A stretch of DNA of 64,000 nucleotides, from NCBI RefSeq assembly GCF_029502005.1, contig NZ_JAMQOT010000001.1, forward strand, positions 248,001 to 312,000. Direction: 5' to 3'. The translations under genes were made by a program, and so were the position numbers. This DNA comes from Natrinema salsiterrestre (GTDB lineage Archaea; Halobacteriota; Halobacteria; Halobacteriales; Natrialbaceae). Of this stretch, positions 25,589 to 34,679 are shown piece by piece (the first letter of the stretch is position 1; the number at the start of each line of letters is the position of its first letter). The notes under the pieces are model-generated. The model was not told where the DNA came from and did not search any database. It was given only the letters and a program-made list of their open reading frames with translations.

Positions 25589-26029
25589 GTTCGATCGCCG
25601 GACGATCTCCCAGTCTCCCCGCTACGCGTCTAGTCCGGCCCAGCGGGTTTCCGAAAGCGTCGTCACTCCGCTCGATGGACGGGCCGGACCGAAAGACAGG
25701 GAACGGCTACGGATGTAGCCGGGAACCATGGAGTTCCTCGCACGTCGTGACGGGGCGGACGGATCGAGTGGGGTGTCCCACCAGCAGACTGTCGTACCCC
25801 CGTCTACCGGGTTGTCCGGCCGGATCGACATAATACTACCGGCTGACTACTGAATTCCGTGACGAAAACGGGCGGGAGAACCCGTGAGAAGGAAATATGC
25901 GTTAACGTGCCTCATTCCAACTGCGATTTCGATCGTCGCGCCTCGCCGCGACAGTCTGGCGATACCGACGGGATCCGGCCGCCGTCGGAACCAATTAGGT
26001 TTTGACGGTCGCCACGAGATACGCGACAA
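25589..26029. other. Intergenic region, no gene supported
   Basis: About 440 bp between two plus-strand genes. No acidic ORF is seen. ACGGGC...ACCCGT-type complementarity near 25868-25885 may form a weak hairpin, and CCAATTAGGTTTT at 25989-26001 is a promoter candidate for the next gene. Confidence 0.5.
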
Positions 26030-26257
26030 ATGACGAACACAAGCGAGCCGGACGAGGAGACGCCCCGCGTCCCCGTCGTCTGTCCGGACTGCGAGACGAC
26101 TTCCCGCGTTCCGCTCTCGGACGTCGCCGACGCCATCGAGCGACACAACGACCAGCTCCACGACGGCGACGACGTCGCCGAGGTCGATCCCGACATCGCC
26201 GATCGGATCGCGGACCTCGCCGCCACCGAGCTCGGACTCCTCGAGGACACGGACTGA
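26030..26257 (+). CDS. Small CxxC zinc-binding protein, 75 residues
   Basis: The acidic protein carries CPDCETTSRVPL at about 18-29, half of a zinc knuckle, followed by a helix-rich part (DVADAIERHNDQLHDGDDVAEVDPDIADRIADLAATELGLLED). With one CxxC plus a nearby HxxxxxH (H39/H44) it may bind one zinc or dimerise on one. Similar small proteins occur widely in haloarchaea without a function. The AT-rich element at 25989-26001 fits leaderless spacing. Confidence 0.7.
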   Translation: MTNTSEPDEETPRVPVVCPDCETTSRVPLSDVADAIERHNDQLHDGDDVAEVDPDIADRIADLAATELGLLEDTD

Positions 26258-26463
26258 CCGACCGACTCCCTCGAGATCCGGTGGGGACGAGCGACACCAA
26301 CGTGCGAGCGGACGGTCGAGTAGTCACGAGCGACCGGTATCGAAACGCGACCCCGGCCGTCCGAGATTACGGCAGTGTATCGCTCGAGAAGATGTATTTC
26401 GGGTTTTCTTACCGTTACGTCAGTGAGAAAGTTTATGCTACCGTGCCCGACTCTGTCCAGTAT

Positions 26464-26901
26464 ATGGCACCCGAGAAAGCGACAGTTGACGACGATACCA
26501 GTCGATTTGTGGCTAATAACGAGATCGAGGACGCGTCTCCGATCGGCACCGAAACGACCGCGACGGCGACGATCGCAGCGATCGGGACGGGATCCGCTAC
26601 CGCTCGCACGGACGCCGACTTCCCGAATACGCTGACGATCATCGGGCAGGGGACGCCCTCGAGTTTCGAGGTGACCGTCGACGGCGAGATCGAGGTGACC
26701 GACGAGACGCGGGCGAGCGACGCGACCGTCCTCTCGGGAACAACGGTCGAAGGAACGGTCGAGAACGGGACGGTAACGTTCCGGTTCCGCGGCGATCTGA
26801 CCGACGTCACGTTCGTCGACCGTTCGATCACGGGTCTGGATCCCGCGAGCGCCCCGAACGTCCACGTCGATTACGACGCGCCCGAGCAGCCGGAAGCGTA
26901 A
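26464..26901 (+). CDS. Conserved haloarchaeal protein of unknown function, 145 residues
   Basis: GTTTATGC at 26433-26440 lies 24-31 bp before the ATG at 26464, supporting this start over an in-frame ATG at 26390. The N-terminal third is Thr/Ala-rich (TETTATATIAAIGTG); the rest looks like a small beta domain: TIIGQGTPSSFEVTVDGEIE, TVLSGTTVEGTVENGTVTFRFRGDLTDVTFVDRSITGLDP, then VHVDYDAPEQPEA. I recall related haloarchaeal proteins with the same FEVTVDGEIE...FRFRGDLTD pattern, all uncharacterised. No clear signal peptide. Confidence 0.65.
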   Translation: MAPEKATVDDDTSRFVANNEIEDASPIGTETTATATIAAIGTGSATARTDADFPNTLTIIGQGTPSSFEVTVDGEIEVTDETRASDATVLSGTTVEGTVENGTVTFRFRGDLTDVTFVDRSITGLDPASAPNVHVDYDAPEQPEA

Positions 26902-27004
26902 CTCGACGCCGCCCCCGGTCGCGCTGCCACTCGTTGCCGGCGTCGGTTGGGGGGTCTCGATCGAGAAGTAAACATACTCTTTGGCGGGGCCCGAACCGCC
27001 ACGC

Positions 27005-27445
27005 ATGGACGACCCTACTTCCGACCCCGACAGCGACACCAGCGACGAGGGTGACGCCGAGACCCCGGTCCACCCCGCCGTCGAGGTCGATACGGAAGTC
27101 GGAGCCGGCGACGATGGGGAGACCGGAACCGTCATCGACACCGTGGCGGGGACGCCGGTCTACACCGACCCCGAAGCCGACCCCGAGGAGGAAACCGATG
27201 CCGACTGGATGGAGCCCGTCGACAGGCGACTCCTCGAGTTCATGCACTCCGAAGACGTCTTCGAACCGACCGAAATCGAGGAGGAAGGGATCTGTCCGGC
27301 CAAGTACGCGGCCTACCGGTGTCGCGAAATGAGCAAGTACGGTCTCCTGAATCGCCTCATGCCCGGCGTGTACGAGGTCACCGATGCGGGAGAGCGATAC
27401 CTCGCGGACGACCTCGACCCGAGCGAGCTCGAGCCCGACGAGTAG
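27005..27445 (+). CDS. PhiH1-repressor-like winged-helix protein
   Basis: A 146-residue protein with an acidic, probably disordered first 65 residues and a C-terminal winged helix: MEPVDRRLLEFMHSEDVFEPTEIEEEGICPAKYAAYRCREMSKYGLLNRLMPGVYEVTDAGERYLADDL. Haloarchaea have many such MarR/PhiH1-like regulators; no target is known. The ATG at 27005 is 25-34 bp after the AT-rich AACATACTCT (26971-26980). Tail-to-tail with the helicase gene, 5 bp apart. Confidence 0.8.
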   Translation: MDDPTSDPDSDTSDEGDAETPVHPAVEVDTEVGAGDDGETGTVIDTVAGTPVYTDPEADPEEETDADWMEPVDRRLLEFMHSEDVFEPTEIEEEGICPAKYAAYRCREMSKYGLLNRLMPGVYEVTDAGERYLADDLDPSELEPDE

Positions 27446-27450
27446 GCTCG

Positions 27451-29991
27451 TTACGAGATCGACGCGGGCGGTCGGCGTTCGTCTCGTTCGTCGGCGGCCG
27501 TCTCGCGGGTCGTTGTTCGGTCCGTGATAGCGCCGTCGCCGAGCAGCGTCTCGAGCACGTCCGTCGCCGCGGGCGCGTACAGCGGTCGGTTGTCGTTGCC
27601 ACAGCGGTCGCTCATGAGGCAGGCCGGACACCCTTCGTCGCGACCGCAGCCGCAGTCCGTCACGAGGTCCCGAGCCCTGCGGGCGACCGCCTCGTACTCC
27701 TCGTAAATCCGTCGCGAAAAGCCCAGCCCGCCCTCGACGCCGTCGTAAATGAACCAGCCGCTCTTCTCGGGGGTATCAGGCAGCCGATTGGTCGCGAGAC
27801 CGCCGAGGTCCGCCGCGTCGACCGTCAGCTCGAGCGGCGCGACGGCGATCATTGCGTGTTCGACGGCGTGAATCCCGCCGAGGTAGCCGTGGAGCCGCGG
27901 CGGCAGGTCCTCGCAGCCGTCATTGTGGTAGTCACTGTGTGCGGTCGTCACGGCGCGTTCGACGTCGTTCGGCACTTCGGCCCAGCACAGCTGGGTGCGC
28001 ATCTCAAGGGGCGGGACGCCGGTCTCGAGGCCGACCGCGCGAACGTCGCCCGAGCCGATTTCCCGTTTCATGAACGTCCCGTGGTGGACCGTGACTGTTC
28101 CGTATCCCCAGTTGAGTCGGAACGGGCCGACGTCGCGGGACTCCTCGATCTCGGTATCGTAAATCGTCGTCTGGCGCTGGGATTGCGTGTAGTAGTCGAC
28201 GTCGCACCGCTCGAGCGCCACGTACGGCTGCGGTCGGTCCTCGCGGAGTTCGACGACCTCGTACTGGTCGCCCCGATAGAGGACCGTCGCACCCTCGTGA
28301 TAGTCCCGGTACGCGCGCGCCGTGCCGATCGGCTCGTGATCGAACGACTCCTCGCCGGCCAGCCGGACCTCGAACGAGTCCCCGCCGGAGGCGTAGAGAT
28401 CGATCCCGTCCTGGGGTCGATCGCGGTGGGCGTAGGTCACCCCGCCCTCGAGCGATCCCTCGAAGTCGCCCGTCCGCCGACCGTACTCGACGGCCCGCTC
28501 GAGGCGATCGCTTCCGCCGAACCGGGCCGCGTCCTCGCGGCGCAGGGGCAGTTCCTGTGCCGCACAGCGCAGGTGCTGGAGGTAGACCGGGTTGTTCTCG
28601 AGGTCGACCACTGCGCTCTCGGGCTCCTCCTCGAGGACGTACTCGGGATGGCGGAGGATGTACTGATCGAGCGTCGAGTGGCTCGGAACGAACACGGAGA
28701 GCGCCTCCCGTTCGTCGCGTCCCGAACGGCCGATCCGCTGCCAGAACGACTGTCTCGAGCCCGGATAGCCCAACAGGACGGTGCCGTCGATGCCGCCGAC
28801 GTCGATCCCGACCTCGAGCGCGCTCGTCGTCGCGACGCCATCGAGCGCGCCGCTCTTGAGTCGGTTCTCCGTTCCGCGTCGGGATTTCTTCCCGTGGCCC
28901 GCGTTGTAGGCGGCGAGGTCGGTCGCGTCTCGGTACGGGAGGCCCGGAGTCTCGAGGTACTCTCGCGCCCGCCCGACTGCCAGTTCGGTCTGCTTTCGCG
29001 AGTCACAGAACAGCAGCGACGGGACGCCGCGATCACAGCAGTGGGCCCAGACCTCGGGCGCTTCGACGGTCGCGGGGCGTTTGCCGGGCGACCACTCGGA
29101 GTCGGCGTCGTCGGAATCGCCTTCATTCGATCCGTCGCCGTATCCGCTATCGTCCGCTGGCGGGTCCCAGAAGAGGAGGTGCCGACGGCCGCTGGGCGAG
29201 CCGTCCTCGTCGATCACCGCCGCCGGCTCGCCGGTCAGCGCCTGCGCGTGCTCGGCGGGGTTGCCGATCGTCGCGGTCGTCAGCACGTACTGGGGGTCGC
29301 CGCCGTACCAGTCGATCAGTCGCCGAATCCGACGGAGGATCCAGGCGGCGTGCATCCCGCTGATCCCGGTCCACGCGTGGGCCTCGTCGATCACGATCAG
29401 GTCGCAGTTCGAATGGAACGCGGCCCAGCGGTGGTGGCCCTCGAGATACTGATTCAACCCCGCGAAGTTCGTGATGACGACGTTCGCCTCCTCGCGGATG
29501 CGCGACTTCTCCCCTCGCTTCGTGTCGCCGTCGTAGACGCCGACCGTGACGTCCAGCCCCAGCGCGTCGTAGAGGTCGTTGAGCTCGCGCTCCTGATCGC
29601 GGCTGAGCGCTTTCGTCGGATAGACGAGGAGCGCACGAACGTCGGGATTTTCTCGAAATTGTCGGGCGATCTCCAGTCCGTAGACGTAGGTCTTGCCCGA
29701 CGACGTCGAGGTCGCGACGCAGACGTTCTCCCCGCCCTCGAGGGCCTCGAGGGCCTCGGCCTGGTGGCTCCACGGATCGACGTCGAGTTTCGCCGCGAGA
29801 TCCGCCGGCAACACCTCTCGAGCCGGGACGTGGCTGGCGGACTCCGCGGACAGGGTGACCCGCTCGCGGGCCTGTCCGTGGTAGCGCTTCGACGGATACG
29901 TTTCGATCAGTTCCTCGCCCGTCAGTGCGAGGTCGTTCGATCCGGTGTCGTCCCACCCGTCAGTCAGGGGTTCAGTGTCGTCAGTTGGCAT
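27451..29991 (-). CDS. DEAD/DEAH-box helicase with DUF1998/MZB zinc domain (MrfA/Hrq1-like)
   Basis: An 846-residue superfamily 2 DNA helicase. Motif I is TSTSSGKT (94-101), the box is DEAH (202-205), motif III is TAT (239-241), and motif VI is QRIGRSGRDER in the second RecA domain. The C-terminus has the MZB cysteine module CGCGRDEGCPACLMSDRCGND (about 780-800). This layout is that of Bacillus MrfA (YprA) and eukaryotic Hrq1, 3'-5' helicases that act on crosslinks and mitomycin lesions. An acidic insertion at about 288-310 is halophile-specific. It is 2 bp downstream of the exonuclease gene, so the pair is almost certainly one operon. Confidence 0.9.
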   Translation of the reverse strand: MPTDDTEPLTDGWDDTGSNDLALTGEELIETYPSKRYHGQARERVTLSAESASHVPAREVLPADLAAKLDVDPWSHQAEALEALEGGENVCVATSTSSGKTYVYGLEIARQFRENPDVRALLVYPTKALSRDQERELNDLYDALGLDVTVGVYDGDTKRGEKSRIREEANVVITNFAGLNQYLEGHHRWAAFHSNCDLIVIDEAHAWTGISGMHAAWILRRIRRLIDWYGGDPQYVLTTATIGNPAEHAQALTGEPAAVIDEDGSPSGRRHLLFWDPPADDSGYGDGSNEGDSDDADSEWSPGKRPATVEAPEVWAHCCDRGVPSLLFCDSRKQTELAVGRAREYLETPGLPYRDATDLAAYNAGHGKKSRRGTENRLKSGALDGVATTSALEVGIDVGGIDGTVLLGYPGSRQSFWQRIGRSGRDEREALSVFVPSHSTLDQYILRHPEYVLEEEPESAVVDLENNPVYLQHLRCAAQELPLRREDAARFGGSDRLERAVEYGRRTGDFEGSLEGGVTYAHRDRPQDGIDLYASGGDSFEVRLAGEESFDHEPIGTARAYRDYHEGATVLYRGDQYEVVELREDRPQPYVALERCDVDYYTQSQRQTTIYDTEIEESRDVGPFRLNWGYGTVTVHHGTFMKREIGSGDVRAVGLETGVPPLEMRTQLCWAEVPNDVERAVTTAHSDYHNDGCEDLPPRLHGYLGGIHAVEHAMIAVAPLELTVDAADLGGLATNRLPDTPEKSGWFIYDGVEGGLGFSRRIYEEYEAVARRARDLVTDCGCGRDEGCPACLMSDRCGNDNRPLYAPAATDVLETLLGDGAITDRTTTRETAADERDERRPPASIS

Positions 29992-29993
29992 GA

Positions 29994-31490
29994 TCAGAAG
30001 TCGGCGAGGCCGGTCTGCGTCGCGTCGCTCGTCGATTCATCTCCGTTCTCGGCTGTCGTGTCCCCTCTTTCGGGCGGGGCTGCCACGATCGCGTCGTAGA
30101 CTGCGGCCAGTTCGCGAACGTCGGCTTCGCAGTAGCCTCGAGCGGCGTCCCAGTCGATCTCCGAGGGGGATTCGGTACTCTCGTCCGTATCGGATCGACG
30201 CGAACGCGAGCCCTCGAGCGACCGCCGAATCCGCTCCGCCAGCGTCTTCCCGTCGAGCGCTGCCGCGGCTCCCGCCCGCTCACAGCCCAGCGCCTCGGCC
30301 ACGTCTTCGAGACGGTTCGTTCGGCCCGGTAAGACGGCGTTCTTCCGCCGGACGGCCCAGTCGTAGGGATCGTACGTCGAGACGTGCTCGCGCCAGAAGT
30401 CGCGGTACTCGGGGACGTAACTGGCGACGAACCGCTCGAGGTGTTCGTAATCGAACCCGTGACCGTTCCACGCGACCAGCGACGGCGCATCGTACTCGGC
30501 GGCCAGCCACGAGACGAACTCGCGGGTCGCGGCGCCCGGCTCGTCGCGGCTCGGGTCGGTGTCGACGAAGTCGACGTACTCGTCGCGAGCGGGATCGTAG
30601 ACGCCGACGAGCCAGATGATCGTCGGCTGGAGCCCGTCGGTTTCGATGTCGACGAACAGCGGCGTCGCCGTTTCGGCCGCCGGCGGAACGGACTCGTCCG
30701 TCCGGCGGATCACTTCGGAGCCGGCGAGCGCACGCGCGCTCTGTGCCAGTTCCCGTGCCGTAGTCGCGCCGATCCCGGGGAGCGAACGCAGGTCCGGCTC
30801 GGCGGCCTCCGCGACGGCCGCGCGCGTGTCGTAGCCGTTCTCTCGGAGCCGCGCTGCCGTCGCCGGTCCGACGCCGGCGAGCGCCCGCAGTCCGAACCGG
30901 TCCGCCGGCACGGACGAGACCGCGACCGAGCCGCGCCGGTCGCAGGTGAGGCAGGCGAGTTCCGCCGCCCCGGAGCGCCGCAACGGGGCGACGCCGCGTA
31001 CCGGCAGCCGAACCGGCCGGCCGTCGACGGTCGCGTCCCAGACGTGATCGTAGCTCGCCTCGAGCGCACCGGTGAGGACGGTCGGCGACTCGCTCGCTCG
31101 AACGTGGTAGCGGGCGACGGACTTTCCACCGGCGAGGGTCGCCTCCAGCGCGACGGCGTCCGTCGTCGGCTCGATATCGTCGCAGACGATGAAGTCGGCG
31201 GGCGGTGCGTCGTCGAGAGCGTCCTCGAGCAGCGCCGCCGAACCCGCGAAGACGAACGAGACACCAGCTACCGTCTCCGTCCGACCGTCGGCGGGGCCGC
31301 TCGCGGCGACGACCGGCCCGTCGAACGCGCGACGGACGCGGCTCAGGACGCGGACGTCCGCGGATTCGCGAACGACGTAGACGAGATCGGGGTCGAAGTA
31401 CTCCAGTACGTCTCGCAGCGCTGCCGCTCCCAGATCGGACACGGCATCACAGCGGAGTGCCAACAGCTCGGCACCGACCTCGTCGGCCAT
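29994..31490 (-). CDS. DEDD exonuclease with RNase H-like fold and HhH repeats (MrfB/YprB-like)
   Basis: A 498-residue protein. The C-terminal half (about 276-470) is an RNase_H_2/YprB-type exonuclease: FVDIETDG with D281 and E283, NGHGFDYEHL with D347, and YCEADVREL with D457 and Y453 (a DEDDy arrangement). Between 200 and 260 are two helix-hairpin-helix segments (LAGVGPATAARL, LPGIGATTARELA). The first 190 residues are less conserved and contain CLTC (180-183), possibly metal-binding. In Bacillus subtilis MrfB is the exonuclease partner of MrfA. The order exonuclease-helicase with a 2-bp gap mirrors that pair; the HhH and N-terminal parts differ from MrfB. Confidence 0.85.
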   Translation of the reverse strand: MADEVGAELLALRCDAVSDLGAAALRDVLEYFDPDLVYVVRESADVRVLSRVRRAFDGPVVAASGPADGRTETVAGVSFVFAGSAALLEDALDDAPPADFIVCDDIEPTTDAVALEATLAGGKSVARYHVRASESPTVLTGALEASYDHVWDATVDGRPVRLPVRGVAPLRRSGAAELACLTCDRRGSVAVSSVPADRFGLRALAGVGPATAARLRENGYDTRAAVAEAAEPDLRSLPGIGATTARELAQSARALAGSEVIRRTDESVPPAAETATPLFVDIETDGLQPTIIWLVGVYDPARDEYVDFVDTDPSRDEPGAATREFVSWLAAEYDAPSLVAWNGHGFDYEHLERFVASYVPEYRDFWREHVSTYDPYDWAVRRKNAVLPGRTNRLEDVAEALGCERAGAAAALDGKTLAERIRRSLEGSRSRRSDTDESTESPSEIDWDAARGYCEADVRELAAVYDAIVAAPPERGDTTAENGDESTSDATQTGLADF

Positions 31491-31598
31491 TGGTGGGGTG
31501 TACGAGCGAGCAGGGATAAGCGTTCGTGGCCGCTCGAGCGACGCGTCTCCTCCCTACACCCGATCGACAGCGGGTCGATATCGAGGAGACCGACTGCG

Positions 31599-31958
31599 TT
31601 AGCTCGTCGGTTCGGCCTCGACCGCGGTCGGAACGTGGTCCTCGAGGAAGTCGGTCACGGCGTCGCCGCCCTGGAACCCCTCCGCGAGCCGCGCGGTCTC
31701 GGTCCCGTCTTCGAACAGGATCAGGGTGGGAACCGACCGGATGTCGAACCGGTCGACGAGGTCGATATCGTCGCCGGGATTGACCATGCCGATCGAGACG
31801 GCCGTCGCCCGCGCGACGTTCCCCAGTACCGGTTCCATCGCCTGACACAGCGCACACCCGCTGGTGTAGAACTCCACGAGCGCCACGTCGCGGCTCGTCA
31901 CGAAGTCGTCGAGGTCGTCGCCCGTCTCGAGTCGGGTCGGCTTGCTGGTCGCGGCCAT
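31599..31958 (-). CDS. Thioredoxin-fold protein
   Basis: A 119-residue thioredoxin domain. The active-site CxxC is in EFYTSGCALCQAMEPVL (about 29-45), so CALC and not the classic CGPC; the cis-Pro region is RSVPTLILFEDG. Likely a dithiol-disulfide oxidoreductase in the cytoplasm. The start at 31958 (MAATSKPTR) is preferred over an arginine-rich extension. It is 108 bp downstream of the exonuclease start, oriented away from glnA. Confidence 0.88.
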   Translation of the reverse strand: MAATSKPTRLETGDDLDDFVTSRDVALVEFYTSGCALCQAMEPVLGNVARATAVSIGMVNPGDDIDLVDRFDIRSVPTLILFEDGTETARLAEGFQGGDAVTDFLEDHVPTAVEAEPTS

Positions 31959-32402
31959 ACTCGAGAGTTGGTGGTCGCGGCGGAAACCTGTGACGCCACG
32001 TCCAGTCGGGTCCGGTGCTCGGCTCGCATACTCGGCCGACCGGATCGCGGTACGATCCCGCACTGCTCGGACCGGCTGACGGTATCGGAGACGTGCGAGA
32101 GAAGCGCGTCGTCGCCCGCTCGAGTGGCCGGCGTGGCCGCGAGCGCTGCGTCGATCCGCGCGCGATCCGCGGAGCCGGATTCGGTGAGGAAGCGTGCGGG
32201 AACGTGTGTCGAATACGCCGGTCGTCCGAGCTATCACTGCACGATTATGCAGTTCAGATCGCACTTTTTCGGTCGATGTAATCCACAGATCGGATATGCC
32301 ATATTATAATCCACATTCGTTTGTTTTCTGTCTAATTTGCGTATATTCGCCCACAACAGTAGAGCTTTAATAGTAGAATCCGTTGTCGTAGTCGAGCAGA
32401 AG
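31959..32402. other. Intergenic region upstream of glnA, AT-rich promoter
   Basis: About 440 bp. Positions 32260-32400 are strikingly AT-rich for this genome. CTTTAATA at 32365-32372 lies 31-38 bp before the glnA ATG and is the best TATA candidate. GTATATTC at 32341-32348 is a second AT element. No Lrp/AsnC regulator gene, often beside haloarchaeal glnA, is found in this interval. Confidence 0.55.
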
Positions 32403-33755
32403 ATGACGAACGGAAATCTGACCGCTGCGGAAGAGGAGGTACTGGACGAAATCGAGGCCGAGGACATCGACTTCCTCCGGCTGCAGTTCACCGACATCTT
32501 GGGGACCGTCAAGAACGTCTCCGTGCCGGCCCGACAGGCCGAGAAGGCGTTCACCGAGGGGATCTACTTCGACGGCTCCTCGATCGAAGGCTTCGTGCGC
32601 ATTCAGGAGTCGGACATGCGACTCAAGCCCGATCCCGACACGTTCGCGGTTCTCCCGTGGCAAAAGCGCGAGGACGGCGCGTCGGCCCGCATGATCTGTG
32701 ACGTCATCGATACGTCGACGGGCGAACCCTTCGAGGGCGATCCGCGCCGCGTCCTCAAGAACGCCCTCGAGCGCGCCGACGACCTGGGCTACACGGTCAA
32801 TGCCGCGCCGGAACCCGAGTTCTTCCTCTTCGAGGAGGACGAGGACGGCCGCGCGACGACCGAGACGGGCGACCACGGCGGCTATTTCGACCTCGCGCCG
32901 AAAGACCTCGCCAGCGACGTCCGCCGCGACATCATCTACGGGCTCGAGGACATGGGCTTCGAGATCGAAGCGAGCCACCACGAGGTCGCGCGCGGCCAAC
33001 ACGAGATCAACTTCGAGTACGACGACGCGCTCTCGACGGCCGACAACGTCGGCACCTTCCGCACCGTCGTCCGCGCGATCGCCGCCCAGCACGACCAGCA
33101 CGCGACGTTCATGCCCAAGCCGATCCCGCGCATCAACGGCTCGGGGATGCACACGCACCTCTCGCTGTTCGAGGACGGCGAGAACGCGTTCCACGACGCG
33201 GACGACGAGTTCGACCTCTCGGAGACCGCCCACTCCTTCATCGCCGGGATTCTCGAGCACGCGCCCGCGATCACGGCGATCGCGAACCCGACGGTCAACA
33301 GCTACAAGCGACTGGTGCCGGGCTACGAGGCACCGGTGTACGTCGCCTGGTCGGACCGCAACCGCTCGGCGCTGATCCGGAAGCCGGCGGCCCGCGTCCC
33401 CGCGGCGTCGCGCGTCGAACTCCGCTCGCCGGATCCGTCCTGTAACCCGTACCTCGCCTTCGCCGCCATGATCCACGCCGGTCTCGACGGCATCGAACAG
33501 GACCTCGAGTGTCCCGACCCGGTCCGGGAGAACATCTACGACTTCGACGAAGCAAAGCGCGACGAGTACGGCATCGATACGCTCCCGACGAACCTCGGCG
33601 AGGCCGTCGACGCCCTCGAGGAGGACGAGGTCATCTACAACGCGCTCGGTGACCACGTCGGACCGAAGTTCGTCGAAGCCAAGCGTCAGGAGTTCCAGGA
33701 CTACCTCGTCGACGTCTCCGACTGGGAACTCGACCGCTACCTCGAAACGTTCTGA
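32403..33755 (+). CDS. glnA: Glutamine synthetase (type I)
   Basis: ATP-dependent ligation of ammonia to glutamate, the main ammonium-assimilation enzyme. The 450-residue protein has the GS-I landmarks: [10 protein letters not shown] (about 51-60), the metal-binding PEPEFFLF, the [15 protein letters not shown] segment, [42 protein letters not shown] and the [24 protein letters not shown] region. Length fits the GS-I alpha type without an adenylylation loop (the NLYDLP/Y-type motif is not seen), as expected for archaea. ATG 32403 is the family start; a longer frame to 32337 crosses the promoter. Confidence 0.97.
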   Translation: MTNGNLTAAEEEVLDEIEAEDIDFLRLQFTDILGTVKNVSVPARQAEKAFTEGIYFDGSSIEGFVRIQESDMRLKPDPDTFAVLPWQKREDGASARMICDVIDTSTGEPFEGDPRRVLKNALERADDLGYTVNAAPEPEFFLFEEDEDGRATTETGDHGGYFDLAPKDLASDVRRDIIYGLEDMGFEIEASHHEVARGQHEINFEYDDALSTADNVGTFRTVVRAIAAQHDQHATFMPKPIPRINGSGMHTHLSLFEDGENAFHDADDEFDLSETAHSFIAGILEHAPAITAIANPTVNSYKRLVPGYEAPVYVAWSDRNRSALIRKPAARVPAASRVELRSPDPSCNPYLAFAAMIHAGLDGIEQDLECPDPVRENIYDFDEAKRDEYGIDTLPTNLGEAVDALEEDEVIYNALGDHVGPKFVEAKRQEFQDYLVDVSDWELDRYLETF

Positions 33756-33883
33756 CGGGTCGACTACGGCGGCAACTGCCCCGACTGTCCCCCGTCGGCA
33801 CCCGCGGCGACGCGGCTCGCTGTGCTCACCGTTCGGTTTCGAGGGCTACGCCCGCAGGATCAGCGGCAATTCCCGTCTCGAGA

Positions 33884-34117
33884 TCAGTTCGGAACGACGT
33901 ACTCCGATCCCGCCTGTTCGACGTGGCCGGCGCTCGAGAGCGAGTTCAACACGCTCAGAATGTCGATCTTCTTCATCACCAGTATCTCCCCGAGCTCGTC
34001 GATCGTCGCGCCCTCGGCCACGTCGAGGTAGAGATAGACGAGTTTCGCCTGTGCCGACTCGAGGTCGTCTGGAACCGGATCGATCCGTGGTGCTGAGCGG
34101 TGTTTCTGTGACGCCAT
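33884..34117 (-). CDS. Small winged-helix regulator (TrmB/ArsR-like), 77 residues
   Basis: A single HTH domain: LESAQAKLVYLYLDVAEGATIDELGEILVMKKIDILSVLNSLSSAGHVEQAGSEYVVP. The ATG at 34117 is 27-36 bp downstream of the minus-strand TATA ATTTATATA (34144-34153), a model leaderless promoter. It lies tail-to-tail with glnA; no evidence links it to nitrogen control. Confidence 0.78.
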   Translation of the reverse strand: MASQKHRSAPRIDPVPDDLESAQAKLVYLYLDVAEGATIDELGEILVMKKIDILSVLNSLSSAGHVEQAGSEYVVPN

Positions 34118-34285
34118 TGTCAGCAATAGCCACCTCGTTTCCGTATATAAATCCATACGCCGGCCGATATTAACGGATATTAGGCCTCAATACGATGGAC
34201 GTCAACGCCTCTCAACCCGTAGCGAGCGAAGCGATACCGAACCGAAAGTCGACGTTTTACGGTCGCCCCGCTCCCAGCGGGAGAC

Positions 34286-34600
34286 ATGACTGCGGACGAG
34301 CGACCGACCGTGCCGCCGGACCTGGACCCCGTGAGCCGCGAAGCGGTCCGCGAACTCGCCGACCGAGAGCCGGCGACGCTCAGGTCGGCGAGCGACTATC
34401 TCGAGGCACTGGCGGCGTGGAAAGCACGGCGAGACGAGGGTGCGGAGGACACGGCGACAGACGATTCGGAGCCGGACGCGTATCCCGACGGCGTGCCCGA
34501 GCACGCGACCGTTTCGGTGACGGAGATCGGTGACATCGAGTACTACTATTACCAGTGGCGCGAGGGTGACGAAATCCGGTCGGAAACGGTAGAACGGTAA
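34286..34600 (+). CDS. Conserved haloarchaeal protein, 104 residues
   Basis: An acidic protein with the helix DLDPVSREAVRELADREPATLRSASDYLEALAAWKARR, a variable acidic linker, and a conserved end, HATVSVTEIGDIEYYYYQWREGDEIRSETVER. I recall this closing motif in other haloarchaeal proteins without a known function. It starts at ATG 34286; no membrane segment. Confidence 0.65.
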   Translation: MTADERPTVPPDLDPVSREAVRELADREPATLRSASDYLEALAAWKARRDEGAEDTATDDSEPDAYPDGVPEHATVSVTEIGDIEYYYYQWREGDEIRSETVER

Positions 34601-34679
34601 TCCGACTCCGAATCGCGTTCGGTACCGCTCGGCTACTGGTGGCGATTCCGCAAATCGGAAGATCGGTACTCGAACGGCG

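Noticed and set aside
27319-30099. A 926-codon plus-strand open frame antisense to the helicase gene
   Set aside because: The opposite strand encodes a helicase with all SF2 motifs. The plus-strand frame is Arg/Val-rich and a mirror of that coding sequence, a common artefact in GC-rich genomes.
30384-32309. A 641-codon plus-strand open frame across the exonuclease and thioredoxin genes
   Set aside because: Both opposite-strand genes have recognisable active sites. The plus-strand frame has no conserved motif.
33756-33883. Possible extra gene between glnA and the small HTH gene
   Set aside because: Only 128 bp, no acidic ORF and no RNA-like fold noticed.
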